A DNA stretch of 64,000 bases from contig QNGE01003696.1 in assembly GCA_008508345.1 (NCBI GenBank), forward strand, positions 7,566 to 71,565, read 5' to 3'. Positions 34,911 to 46,400 of this stretch are shown here, piece after piece. Both the position numbers and the translations under genes were made by a program. Position 1 is the first letter of the stretch. The number at the start of each line of letters is the position of its first letter. This DNA is from Paragonimus westermani. Lineage: Eukaryota > Platyhelminthes > Trematoda > Plagiorchiida > Troglotrematidae. The notes below the pieces were generated by a model, which saw nothing but the letters and a program-made list of their open reading frames with translations, was not told the DNA's origin and made no database searches.

Positions 34911-36499
34911 CCACGATTGTGTTTGAACAAGTGGATCAGTACCCCATTACCAACCATCGCAGTCTCCGATTAACGAAAAACTGGGTTAGTTTGGACTTGC
35001 GGGCAAATTTTTTTCAGCCACCAGGATGCTTGGAACAGATGAACTGAGCTGTTGTGCAAGAATGGAGCTTTCGGGGGAGGCACGTTATCTGGATCCAGTG
35101 ACTCAGCGGTTCGACTCGCTCCGCAGTGAAGGGCTGATCTGGTTCAGAAACACGGTAACTACGATACTGAGGTCTCGTACCTGTTGGTGCTGTGTGCGGT
35201 AAAGGTGTTCAAAACTAATTCGAGCTTCCGATAATTACTAAGTTTTTCAACTACACAGAATAAGACGCCGCGGTTACCATTAACCGCTTGACGATAGGAG
35301 TCCTTTTTGTCTGAAGCCTTTTTTAATTCTTTCCTCTCAAATTTGGGAGACAGCAGTGTTGCGACTGTAAATATGCTTTTACTCTATGTTTATCGGATTA
35401 AACCTCATTATATCAGAACACTCACGCTGTCGGTTGTACGACGTACAACCCTATGAGTGTAACTACTTGTTACTACTTGCAACTACTTTGCTCTAGCCTC
35501 TGATGTGGCTGAACCTAGTAGAACCCAGTCAGCATTCTCTTTGGGTTAACACTCAAACCTAACCACCATGTAAAGGTAGCAGGAAATGTCAGGTCACTCG
35601 TACACATGACCACAAACATGCCTACAACCGTTCTCATGAGCAGTTGAGGTCGTGGTACAAATCCACCAACGATTTTTAACATCTCTAAGTACGGCTTATA
35701 ATCTCTGGGGCACATTGCCACTACCCGTTCTTCTAACAAACGCGACTGAAGAGTATTAATCGTACGATTATTCGGAGTAACGATTGCGGTTAACACCACT
35801 TTTCACTCTGTCAAGTGATCCTTGAGCCTCTTTTAACTGACCTTCGTTTGGTCATTCCTTTGACCCCGATAATTGAAACATTTTGTCTAGGCAAACCTAC
35901 TAAGAGTTATGCGCATGATAAATCCAACTTAAACCGTGTTACAGGATTAGCGAATTATGATCACGAGCCCGTATCCGTTGGCACGTGTTATTGATTTGAG
36001 GTTCGTTCTGCTGTGGCTTACCATGGACAGTTCCTTATTGCGATCACAAAATTGGACAGGCATGAGTGAGTTATTTGTTATAATGAAAGTCGTTATAAAG
36101 ACGTTCGCTTTGTTGAGCACGTCGGCCCACTGCCTATTATGAGGGCAATCCGGAATCACATCTTTTCTTCGTTATAACAGCGTTCGTCCTAAAGGCACTC
36201 CATTGCTGGTCCTGCAGATTACATCAAATATTTGATGCATTACCATCTCGGCTGTTGTGGCCTCTCTGAATCACACTGTTACCTGGGCCGTTTTCTTTTA
36301 CTAACGTTGCTCATTATTAGTCACATTGGTTCCCCTACATGCGGCTGTCAACGAACTTATCCGGGGAATCTTTTGTAGGTTGTTCACCTACACAGTTTCT
36401 TCTTGCTGTGATGGTGAAACGTCGTGCACTGCCACGCTTGAAGCCGACTGATACGAGAGTAGGGAAGTGCAGGTGCTAACCACTGCAGTTTTATTTTCC
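34911..36499. other. Unassigned stretch
   Basis: No supported gene. A compact palindrome GGTTGTACGACGTACAACC lies at 35432-35450, with ACACTCA and TGAGTGT outside it. The minus frame 35515-35799 is hydrophobic in places but unassigned. A tRNA-like box A (GCAGTGGTTAGCACC) occurs on the minus strand near 36469-36485, which may be a SINE remnant. Confidence 0.3.
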
Positions 36500-36513
36500 A
36501 AGTGTGTTTCATT

Positions 36514-37435
36514 TCAGCCATCCATATATTCAATGCGCGATGAACACATGCAGGGGCAAACGTGCCACAATGTGAGAAATTCGTTTAAAGTAAACAAGAT
36601 GTGCACGTAGGGGGATAAAAAAGCAAAAATTACGACGCACACAGAAACTCGCAACACGAGCGTCATTGACTTATACTCTGCCAAATCAGACAGCGTCCTC
36701 ATCCAGGAGTGTTCACTGCCCTTCGAACCACAGCCGGGAAACCGGGGTCGCCCTAATGGACCAAGCTCCATGGTGAGTGTCTTTATACCCCGAAACCAAT
36801 TCATGCGCCGAACACTAGGCTGGACATTCCTGCACAACCCCCCACTTTCAAACAAGGCACGATGGGGCAAGCGGTGCGTTGACGTTCGTAAAATGTGGCC
36901 AAGCCAATGGAATGTGCGAGACGAGATCAATATGGTCAGGGGTCGACAGTCTCTCTCCTGAAGACACTGTTGTCATTGTGTTTCCACCACATGCCACTAC
37001 TAATTTAGAGATACCGGTGCTTGAAAACGGTGTCTTAATTGTACCTTCGAGTCTGATAGTGCAGTAGCGGCTGTTGACGGGGATCCAGTCAAGTAGCGCC
37101 TTCTCTGCCTATGCGTCTAGGGCAGTTTCAATATCGGCTTGGCCAGTGGCGTACATTGTACGCGCATTGTGAAGCGGCTGACAAAGATTGGAGTTGTAGC
37201 ACTGAGCTAGGATCCTGAATTCGTGTTTCAGCAAGACGGCGGAAATCGGTGACGAGGGTCTTCAAAGTACATGCAGGAGCTGTCTGCCGACCTCTGGGTG
37301 TTCGAGCGTTGGAGGAGAGCGAATGGGGGCTTTTGTCCATCAGGCACACACCATCATTCTGACTATAGCTTTTGTCGTGAGAAGCAACTGCAACAAATCT
37401 CTGGTGGGGCCTGGGTCCCTGGGGCGTCACCGACT
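36514..37435 (-). mobile_element. RTE-type LINE with internal deletion
   Basis: On the minus strand the upstream part (37435 to about 36965) is an RTE endonuclease: TLVTDFRRLAETRIQDPSS has the E-T-R-I-Q-D box, followed by KALLDWIPVNSRYCTIRLEG. The downstream part (about 36930-36660) is the C-terminal tail: WLGHILRTSTHRLPHRALFE, with FRGIKTLTMELGPLGR. The entire reverse transcriptase between them is missing. The same tail occurs at about 40640-40920 and 62640-62900, so this is a recurrent family. Confidence 0.72.
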
Positions 37436-38589
37436 AAAGAGGTAGCTGACAGAAGAGAGGAAATGCAACCGATTGGTTTGATGCAGTAAAATAGGACATG
37501 GGAGCTAAGCCGGTCGTTGACACATCTGTCAAAGACCTTAGTGCCATTCATACTTTCAAACATCGTTTCGTCGTAGCTTTTCCTCTCTGGCTGTGTTGTT
37601 ATGCTCCTTATTTTATGTTGCAAACAACTTCGAGTGTCTCATCCGAGAGTGATTCGCATTGCCCACCAGGTGCCTGTCGCCTGTTTGCGAGTGATCAACT
37701 TATATCACACCATTAACCTAGATGGTCGCAGTCTAACAGTACCACTTGAGTTCGTGTAACCAGGAAGATTTCGTGAAAGTTTGTGGCTGCGATAGCGAAC
37801 CATAAGTACTTAACCTGTGGATCACTTTGATTCCTCCCAGTGGCTGTCCCAGGTCTACCTTGTTTTTATTCCGAACAACACCGAAGCATCTGTTTCGCGT
37901 GTTTTCATCGGTGACTCTTTAGTTGTGGCATACTTCCTACTAATCATATCAGCCAGAGGTGAACTATTCTGCTACCTTGACGTGGTGGTCAGGCTTCCCA
38001 ACTTTGACGGTGACTTCGGTCCTCCCAGGTACAAATTCGTCAGACACATCGAAGATGAAAAGTCAGACGAATAGTAAGTACACTCATAAGGCAGCTTGTC
38101 GCACTGCTGATCACGTAGGAATAGTTAGATAGTGATGCACGACGCTATGAGCATGCAGCGGAACTATTTTTATAGTTGCGGCGCTACTGTCCTCCGTTGA
38201 TGCGGATACAAAGACCACTGCGATCGCCAAAGGTTGACCTTAACTGCCATCGAAAAACGTTTAGTTTCACTCAATAGCCGGATGTAGCTTCGAATGCATT
38301 CACTGCGCACAGCGGTGCTCAGAATCAAAGGTTAATGTCTTATTCACTGCGCCCTCTTTTTAGGCAATCCTCTCATGGCCAGTTGAGTCGTCGGCTCCGG
38401 ATAGGGTCCACCGAGAAAATTCTGTATCCTGTTGTCTCGCAGGTCAGACTTTTGAGACTCAGGATGGGGTATCTCAAGTCAACCCCCTTCTACGGCATAA
38501 ACGACCGGGAGATATCAGAAATTATCATTCTCCCGATTGATATTATTTAACCACTACGACTTTATAAGTTTCCTGCCTTCTTTGTGCCC
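37436..38589. other. Unassigned gap
   Basis: No supported gene. A plus frame at 37817-38074 is open over 85 codons but has no recognisable feature. Confidence 0.3.
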
Positions 38590-40990
38590 TCGGCAGATAA
38601 TTGTTTTCTAAAGCTAACACAACTGGTAAGCGTTGGCGCCCTCGATGTCCGTATTCTCCAACAAGTCAGTCAGCAAGCTTCTATGGCAAGCACGCTCTCA
38701 ATTCTAGAGCCTACTGTGTGCCGTGTGTTGGAGACTCGAGTCTAAGACTCTAACACTTATTCACTTGTTGATACAAGCGCTTCTCTCTCAGGATCTCTAA
38801 TGATGCCGGAACTAAATCCCGTATTCTAGCTGGAGTGGGAATCACACTAAGTTCCAGAACAAAGCAATGTTCACTCGATTGAATTCCAGTGAACGGTCAC
38901 TTGTGCGCTATCAGACTCAACACGCCGATTAGGATTTGTTAACACCAGACAGAAAACCACTATATATTCATTATGTCGGCGCACGTTCCAGTGGACAGCT
39001 GTAGGGATGCTACCAAAGAGGTACTCTAGGACGCCGCAGTTGACCTTCTAAAGCAGACCGAACACTGATTTTACTGCTGAGCTCGATCGTCTTTCTTCGG
39101 AGGAGAAGCGGCTGGGAGGTATTTTTGTGTCCGGGCACAACGCACTGATATTGGCGAAAAATGCTACAGCTGTGCTCTTCTCACGGTCTCCATATCTCGA
39201 ACAGCACATGGAACGAGCCATTGTACCTAGGAATGGCAGAAAGCTATTCTCCCTGATCCGTGAGTGTACCAGCCGCCAAGTGGCTGTAAGTGAGACCTTG
39301 TGTGATAAAGATGGTCCACTGACCACCGGTTACTCGCGATTACTTGGCAGGTGGGCTGGACATTTTTAGAGACAGTTCAGCTAATCTCAACCAGAACATG
39401 TAGACGACTGGACCAGAATAGTCAGTTATTGCGTTTCAGACGGTTCCCCGTCGGAAGCAGAATTGTCCCTGGATCTTTGGTTGTTAAAACTCAACAAGTC
39501 TCCTGGACCAGATCCCTTCTGTCCTCTTTTCAAAGATGCTGCGGAAAGGTTGACATCAGAACTGGTAATACTCCTCTAGATGATTTGGGAACTGGCGCTT
39601 TTCAACAGCAATTCCTGTTTTCAAAGACGGTCCGTAGTCTGTGACAACCACAAAGGCAACAGTCTAGTGTTTGTTACGTCCAAGTTACTCGCTGGCCTTA
39701 AATCACGTCGGCACACTATGAGCACACAAAGTTAGAAACGTGAGAGACAGGCAGGATTCCGGTCCGGCCATGGGTGCGTTGATCACATTTTTACAGTGAC
39801 AGATCTTGAAGCATCGGCACTCACATAGGTAGCCGGCTGTGGTGGTCTCTTCAGACCTAAAGGTTATCTTCGATTCGATTACTTGTAACATTCTCAAGGG
39901 AGCTCCGGGCTAATGAATAAATCTCTTCAGATCACTGTACGCCCATTCTGCAAGCAGGGTGATGGTTTATGGTGGTGGTGATCGCCAAGGGTGTCCGGTC
40001 CCTCTTTCCTGTTCAGTTTTGTCATGGAGGCCAATTTGGAAGGTGCTCCTAAGGGATGCAGTGAGCTTACTTTTGAGCCTCTTCCTGACGTTAGGTTGAT
40101 CGACATGGAGTATGTGGATGACATTGTCTTACTTAGCTCTTCTGCCGACAGCATACAGGAAAAGATGGGTAACCGGGCTGGTTTGTGTGAAATACGCTCT
40201 GCACTTTTAAAGTGCAGAGTGCTTCAAAGCTGGGGTACTCCCACTTCTACCTTCTTTGCTGCAGACAATCCACTTGAGACTGTGAATATTTTCACGTACT
40301 TGAATAGCACTATGTCATCGGCCTGTAATATTGCTAATGAGATCAGTGAGGATAACAAAGACGAGTTGCCTTTACTAACCTACATCATATGTGGCGTGAA
40401 GACGTCCATTAGTGCTAAAATGAAGGGTATGTAGTGCTTGTATATGTTCCGTTTTGCTCTACGGTTCGGAAAGGTGATCCGTTCACAGCGAAGGTATAAG
40501 CAGATGTGCTGTGTTTTACCATCGTTGTCTCCGCCAATTGACCCACTTTAAGTGGACTAATCCCGTGAACAGTACGGTCGTTCGCCGGCGCGTATTCCGG
40601 AACGCTCGGGATGTGCAGTCAATCAGTCAACTAGTCGCCTTGCACAATCTGCGATGATTGGGTTACGTACTCCGCATGTCAGCTGAGCGTTTACCGTACC
40701 GGCCGTTACATACTGAGACTACCAACAGTTGAGTAAAGTCACGTGGTTGTCAGGTAACACTATGAGCACGAAATATGAAGACCCTGGCTGCTCCATTGAA
40801 TAAAGTGAATAGGTGTCGCCTGCCTGGCTGAGTTCTTTGTGATCACTCAAATCTCTGGCTGGAAACGCTATCCGAGACGTCAGTGTGCCGCGGTCAATGG
40901 CGTACCTGCATCCATTCCATTTCTAGTTCTTCCGCCTAGTCCCCTCTTATTAGTATCCTCGTCATTATTGTTATTATTATTATTACTCTA
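38590..40990 (+). mobile_element. RTE-type LINE, near full-length but decayed
   Basis: The most complete RTE copy here. Endonuclease traces: TLSILEPTVCRVLETRV at about 38695-38745, then SASLSQDL. Linker: LFSLIRECTSRQVAVSETLC and LLGRWAGHF at 39244-39366. RT: LNKSPGPDPFCPLFKDAAER at about 39494-39553, ERQAGFRSGHGCVDHIFTVT at about 39741-39801, then MEYVDDIVLLSSSADSIQ at 40106-40159, holding the Y-V-D-D catalytic box intact. C-terminus: LGYVLRMSAERLPYRPL at about 40660-40710. The 3' end has an (ATT)n run at about 40962-40986, as expected of RTE tails. Stops and frameshifts break it in several places. Confidence 0.82.
40962..40986 (+). repeat. (ATT)n microsatellite at RTE 3' end
   Basis: CATTATTGTTATTATTATTA: a trinucleotide run directly after the RTE C-terminal region. 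Short 3' tandem repeats of this kind mark the ends of RTE elements. Confidence 0.75.
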
Positions 40991-42786
40991 GACTATTCGA
41001 CCGCGTTTCTTTCAGGATATTCCGCGTCGCTGTCGAGGTGAGCGGCGTCCCGTATCACAGTATCTTCCGGTCAGGCTCATGGTTGTCGTGATGTTGATGA
41101 TTGTGATATCAAGATGATGATTGTGATTACAAGAATCTATTAAAAACAATTTCACTCGCAGGAAATCTTTTCGCGCTTTTTCCAAGAATTCCCAACTCCC
41201 TGGAGCAGCTACTCTAACGCTGTCATCATCATCATCATAGACAGCAATACATCAGTGGTTCACACTAATGCTTAACTGCCACGCTATGTGGTAAAAGCAT
41301 ATTCAGGTTTACTATTGGTTTTCACTCTTCCGTGTTTAATGAGATGCTGTTTGAAGGAAGTTAGGATATATGCCCCTGTTCGAAGCTCTGCTGGGCTGTT
41401 TGGTAACGTCATAAATCATATCGTTAAGTCCGAGGTGTTTGCAAACTTACTGCACCTGTGACGTCGATAAAATACCAGCCCTTTTGGATATGCCATTGGT
41501 TCAATAAAAACAAGGACAGGTGACCAGTCAGTACGGACAGTGTTTCCAGAATGTCTTTTCGACCACCGTGTGACGTTACCAATGTGTAGAGTAAACACCA
41601 CGTCATGAATGAGGTGCGCTGGTATGGATTCTAGGTTTAAAAAATCAGCTGCCTATTGTGCATGGGTTTCGTCGGCTCTGCTACATTTCGTTTGCTAGCC
41701 TATCTCATACTGCACGTTGTTCACTTACGTTGGGTTATATTGGAGGTGCTGATCTGATGTTAGTCGCATAACCTGAGTTTAAAACACGAAAGCTTTTGTC
41801 TCACTGCACGCTCTTGTATGGTTTTCCCGGTTGAAATCAAAACGCTTTCATGTGGGACGTAGGATGCAGTGAGGTCGTAATCGTCACGAAAGCTGTTGTT
41901 AAATAACTAAGGTGTGCAGGTTGTCGGCTGGTTCGTGTAACTAGGATGCTGTCAACTTTGACGGTGGTACAGGGGAATTAAGTAAGGGTTCATATCTTTA
42001 AGGTTAGAACGGTCTTTCTCAATCTTGCTCATCTCGGGCGACGAAGAGGCATCTGTGTCAAACATAGGGGGTGCATATATCAATCGATTATGGAATCAGT
42101 GTCATCCTATAGCTGTGAAACATGATTACTCAAATTGGAGAACACAAATTGTTTTCGGACTTTTGGTAGTTTGTGCTTGATCGCATACGTCGGGTGGTAT
42201 CAATAAGCAAGCAAAGATGAGGTTAGAAAACTTACACTTGTCAGTGGAGATTAAATGAATGCATTCGTTGCCTGTGGATGCGTAGACCAAGATGGTTGGG
42301 CCGTATACCAAGGATACCGGTGAATCGTCCTCATACCGAGACACTTTATTGATGGGCTTGAAGTAACTTGACGCAGGCAGGTGAGAAGGGTTATCAGTAG
42401 TTTACTCGTCGTGCACTGAATTCCTCTTTCTGGCTGGAGCCCTCGTGACCTACAGAGTCGGGAACATGAATGTATTCGTTTCTCAGCTGAGTTGTCTGTG
42501 ATGAGTATAACGAATGAATTGGGGCGGTGGAAGCCGCACGGAAATCTTCGCGGATGCTGTCCTTCTCTCGCAACTCTACTATTTGTTTTTGTGATATGGG
42601 TGCCTAGATTTTGAATGTTTGGGCTTGGTGGCACTCCTTCTCTTTCATTTTGTCTTCAAACCAAGACTTTTTTCTCATGGTTTTATAGCAGTTGACCATC
42701 AGTGTCAACCAATGATGTGCTGTTGTGAATGGAGACGACAACAGAAAGTTCAGAGGCACTGGAATAGGGTCAAATGAGCCAGAGCC
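40991..42786. other. Unassigned, includes dispersed repeat R copy 1
   Basis: No supported gene. Bases 41219-41280 match 47202-47261 (see that entry). The minus frames at 42126-42344 and 42251-42634 have no recognised domain. Confidence 0.3.
41219..41280 (+). repeat. Dispersed repeat R, copy 1 (hairpin-headed)
   Basis: GCTGTCATCATCATCATAGACAGC forms a 6-bp stem with an ATC-rich loop, followed by AATACATCAGTGGTTCACAC and GCTTAACTGCCACG. The second copy is at 47202-47261, where the stem bases differ in a paired way. It could be a SINE remnant. Confidence 0.6.
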
Positions 42787-43062
42787 GGCCGGTTAAGAAT
42801 AACGCAGCGAGTAAACAAGGAGTATATTGTGGACACGCGTAGTCGACGTGAGAGCGAATGAATGGCAAGACGAAACGTTAACACAGCGGAGCGACAAGCT
42901 AGCATGCAACGGAGTCATACGTTTTAGTGCGCAAGATATTTGTCGGTACCGATCTCGTTCAAACAGACGTTTAATTACGTACGAAAGTTGGAAACAAAAG
43001 GAGTACAAACGGCAATCTTAGCTCAAACATAGTTAGCAATAAACAACTCGGGTCGCCACACC
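42787..43062 (+). repeat. LTR-like dispersed repeat, copy 3
   Basis: Matches copies 1 and 2: GGTTAAGAATAACGCAGCGA, GTAAACAAGGAGTATATTG, CGTTCAAACAGACG, CGTACGAAAGTTGG and TTAGCAATAAACAACTCGGG. More diverged than the other two from each other. It lies about 270 bp upstream of the first exon of a host-like gene. Confidence 0.7.
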
Positions 43063-43334
43063 AGTTTCGCTAATCCTCAAACTCACTAGTTTTTCCCGAA
43101 TCTGCCCTGTTAATCAGGTCACTCGTATTTTTATTCTATATTATTGTCATAGCACTGATCTGGACTATCGGTAACTAGTTAATTCTTCCCTGCATAGTTC
43201 TTGTAGATCTCATTACTCTTTCAATCCAGTCACCGTACTTTAATTACAGGATGAATCAGACCCATATCGATTTTTGAGTATCCCGAGTTGTGTTGCACAG
43301 ATTGCTTATTGCTCCGATATCACTTGCTTTTAAC

Positions 43335-43447
43335 ATGGTTCGTCACAAAGGTACAGTACAGGACTCTGAAGATTGGTTTTCAGCCTCCGCTGCCCATCAC
43401 GAACCGTGTCTTTCGAGAACAGATCCACTTGAAGAACGAATCGCCAG
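43335..43447 (+). CDS. Exon 1 of the unknown plus-strand gene
   Basis: ATG at 43335-43337 and 37 codons plus two bases, ending CCAG|GTAACA. Joining to 43483 restores an arginine codon (AG+G) and continues open. The residues DPLEERIA near the end are acidic and helical. Confidence 0.55.
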
Positions 43448-46400
43448 GTAACAATCATCCTTCCTTCTCACTTAAATGTTAGGTCATTCGTATTTGTCGA
43501 ACCAAAACTCGTGATAGAAGAGATTGTTGAGGAAACTGAGGATGTAGAGATTATGAAGCCACAGCTAGGCGCTCGATCCGGAAAGCGTATTTCTCGCAAA
43601 CGCCTTGCTGAAAAACCCTTCGTTGTTAGGTAAGTCAGCTAAGCGAAGTGTTCCGTTTTAAAAATCAGTACACTTAAAAAATGTAGCCAGTGTTACCAGA
43701 AATAGCGTCCCAGGTTCCAACTTGATTGATGTATGGAGAAAATGACTGTTATGTGATAAATATTTCACGTCATGCAGCCGGTCGCAACGACCCGTGTAAA
43801 CAAGTGCATCTCGCGACCACTGTGAAACCAACTAATGTTCTACTGCTAATCTTTTTCTGTGACTATTTACCTTTCCACGCTGACAGTTTGGCAAACCTCT
43901 TGTTTGTTATTTGTTTACTCCCATTGAATTAATGAAGGACACAAAAATGACCGCCACGAAGCGATGGCAGTCCCATGAATGTGCCTTAATTTCGTCCTAG
44001 AATCATGCACGCATGACATACAGGCAAAATATGCGTTGGAAAGACTATCACGTGATATAGCAGCTGGGGAACCTGCACACACCGTGGTATGGGGACAGTT
44101 TGGATGGATGGAAAGTCCAGGCATTGATAGACAGTTACCTCAGTCCCACGGCTAGTTTTGTCGCGGTCACCTTCGTGTTAAAACCGGACATATATCAAGG
44201 TTTTTCACGGTAACATATTACGGGTTGCCACTTAACGAAAAGCAAACACTGCAATGTAATGTGAAGAAATTCATTGTGCAGTGCTGATTGGTCTACCAGT
44301 TAAAACTCGGGATGTCTACGCCTTTGTAATCATGAATAGTCAAAACTCTCCGGTCATGTGTGTCTGAAATTGATTGTTTGTGGCATCCTTTCATGACATA
44401 TTTGAACTTCAAGCGGAGCTTATAATGTAGACGGTTTTTTAATACGGTTTACCGTGAGTGATGACCATTTGACTGTGGATAGCTGTCTACGTACAGTTGG
44501 TTGTGTACGGTGGGACCATCATTTGAACAATGTCCGTCTAACGCAGTCTGCTTCATTGGATGTTGCGTGATTGTTTAATGAGCATAGTTTAGGATGCTGA
44601 GAAAAAGGATCCAGATGTGACTACACCGCCACACGAAAGCAACTGGCACAGCGACCTATCTCATTCGCTAAAGACTTACTGGTTCGTAAAATGCATGAGT
44701 GGAAACGTTATCGCTTATGACGCAGAACCGTAAGCTATGAGGCTTTTTAAATCTCATGAACTAATACCATCCTTATTGTTCTGGTCAGTTTGTGTTGAAT
44801 GGATTGTGCATCCTACTATTTTGTTTTTTTAAAGCCCTGCCTGATCGGTTAAAATACGCGGTTGCATCTAAGTCGTATGGGACAACACATAATGCCGCTT
44901 TTCATAATACTACAAAGAATAACATCAGAATGAAATTGATGTTTTTTATCGGATGGCAGAACATACGTAGTGAAGCGTATTGTTTCCTGTTCGAGAATGT
45001 GAAGTAAATAGGGTGTTTCCTGTCGAAAACCACAAAGCGTATTCTGCTGAATAAGGTTGAGTATTCAGTGCGAAATGTCGCCGGATAGCTTATATGAACA
45101 GCCATACCGTGGTGTGAACCGCATTAAGATCGGATCATACTGTTCACGAATATGTGATATTTATACTGTTGAACAAGTAAATGGAGGGTGATCGACTAGC
45201 CGATGGAGACCAGACACGACGTACGCGCAACTCCAAATGTCCATCACAATTATACACGCGCGATTGCCCGTTACTCTTGGATTTATTGGCCGTCGCATTA
45301 CCCATCATCGTGCGTTACGATATTTTAGAGATTCTGCACTTCCAAGCAAAGAAAACGGTCGAGGTGGGCTATCCTTCGTTTGCTCGGTTTCGTTTCACAT
45401 TCAGCAAGGGTCATCTAGGCAATCGATACTGTTTGTGGAAACTTAATGGGTGAATAGTGGAGGTTGTATGTCACGTTTGTTCTCCGGCGATAAGACGATG
45501 CTAACAGTTCATGCCCGCTTGTTTGTTCCACAGTGTAATTAATCGCATTCATCTGCTATCAACCCGATCCGATCCTAATGTGGTTCAGACCATTGTCATG
45601 AGCTGTTTGAGAGTATCGTGCTCTATGCTCAACATTTTCCGGCGGGTTGCATTCTATCAGAACATCTTGAGCATTGAAGCATCTTCCATTGCGCACCGTA
45701 CCACTCTTCAAAAGACAAGAGCATTCTGAACCAGTTTTTCATAGCTTCTATTATGGCGGGAAGCAGCGCTCTAAGTCCCTGTCATCCACTCGGACTCACC
45801 AGTGGATATTAAACGGTCAAACAGACAATCAAACGACTAATGGTAATAATCCTTCAATACATGTGTATAACCATTCAGACTCTTTGGATAACGCACCCTC
45901 AAGAATGTTCCCACGTCTCACTTGCACTTACATGCCTTCCATAGGTGTAGTACGTAGCAGCTTGTAAAATAGTGCATTGTAATATGTTCCCACTTACCCC
46001 CGGTGACACGGACACAAGATCACCATACCGCAAGCGGTGCGATGTTTAGCAGCTCGCCTACGGCTGTGCAGCCCGCGTTAACCAAATCGTCTGACACTGA
46101 CCATTCGCACGTACGGTATGCTGGTATACCGTTTGACACGGGACTCCGAACGTGGATTCAACAGATGAGCCGCGATTTTAGGCTACGTAGAGGTGTGGAC
46201 CAGCAATTCCATTAATCAGAAGGCGATAGGCAAACATTCGGAACCACGCTCTACACAGCGTTTCCCGAGAATTTCTTCGTGTTTCACAAGACCGCTGAGA
46301 ACATAATTATCAGGGCTCTTATCAAACTGACCTGAACTCGCCACCTTTAAATGAAACCCGAGAAACGACATTCTCAACCTAGAATTTTCTTCAGTACAGA

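Noticed and set aside
35515..35799. Minus-strand frame with hydrophobic segments resembling a membrane protein
   Set aside because: Only one possible membrane segment, no start context or splice sites, lies between LINE remnants.
36469..36485. tRNA gene on the minus strand from GCAGTGGTTAGCACC
   Set aside because: Same reason: only box A resembles a tRNA, no acceptor stem or anticodon arm seen.
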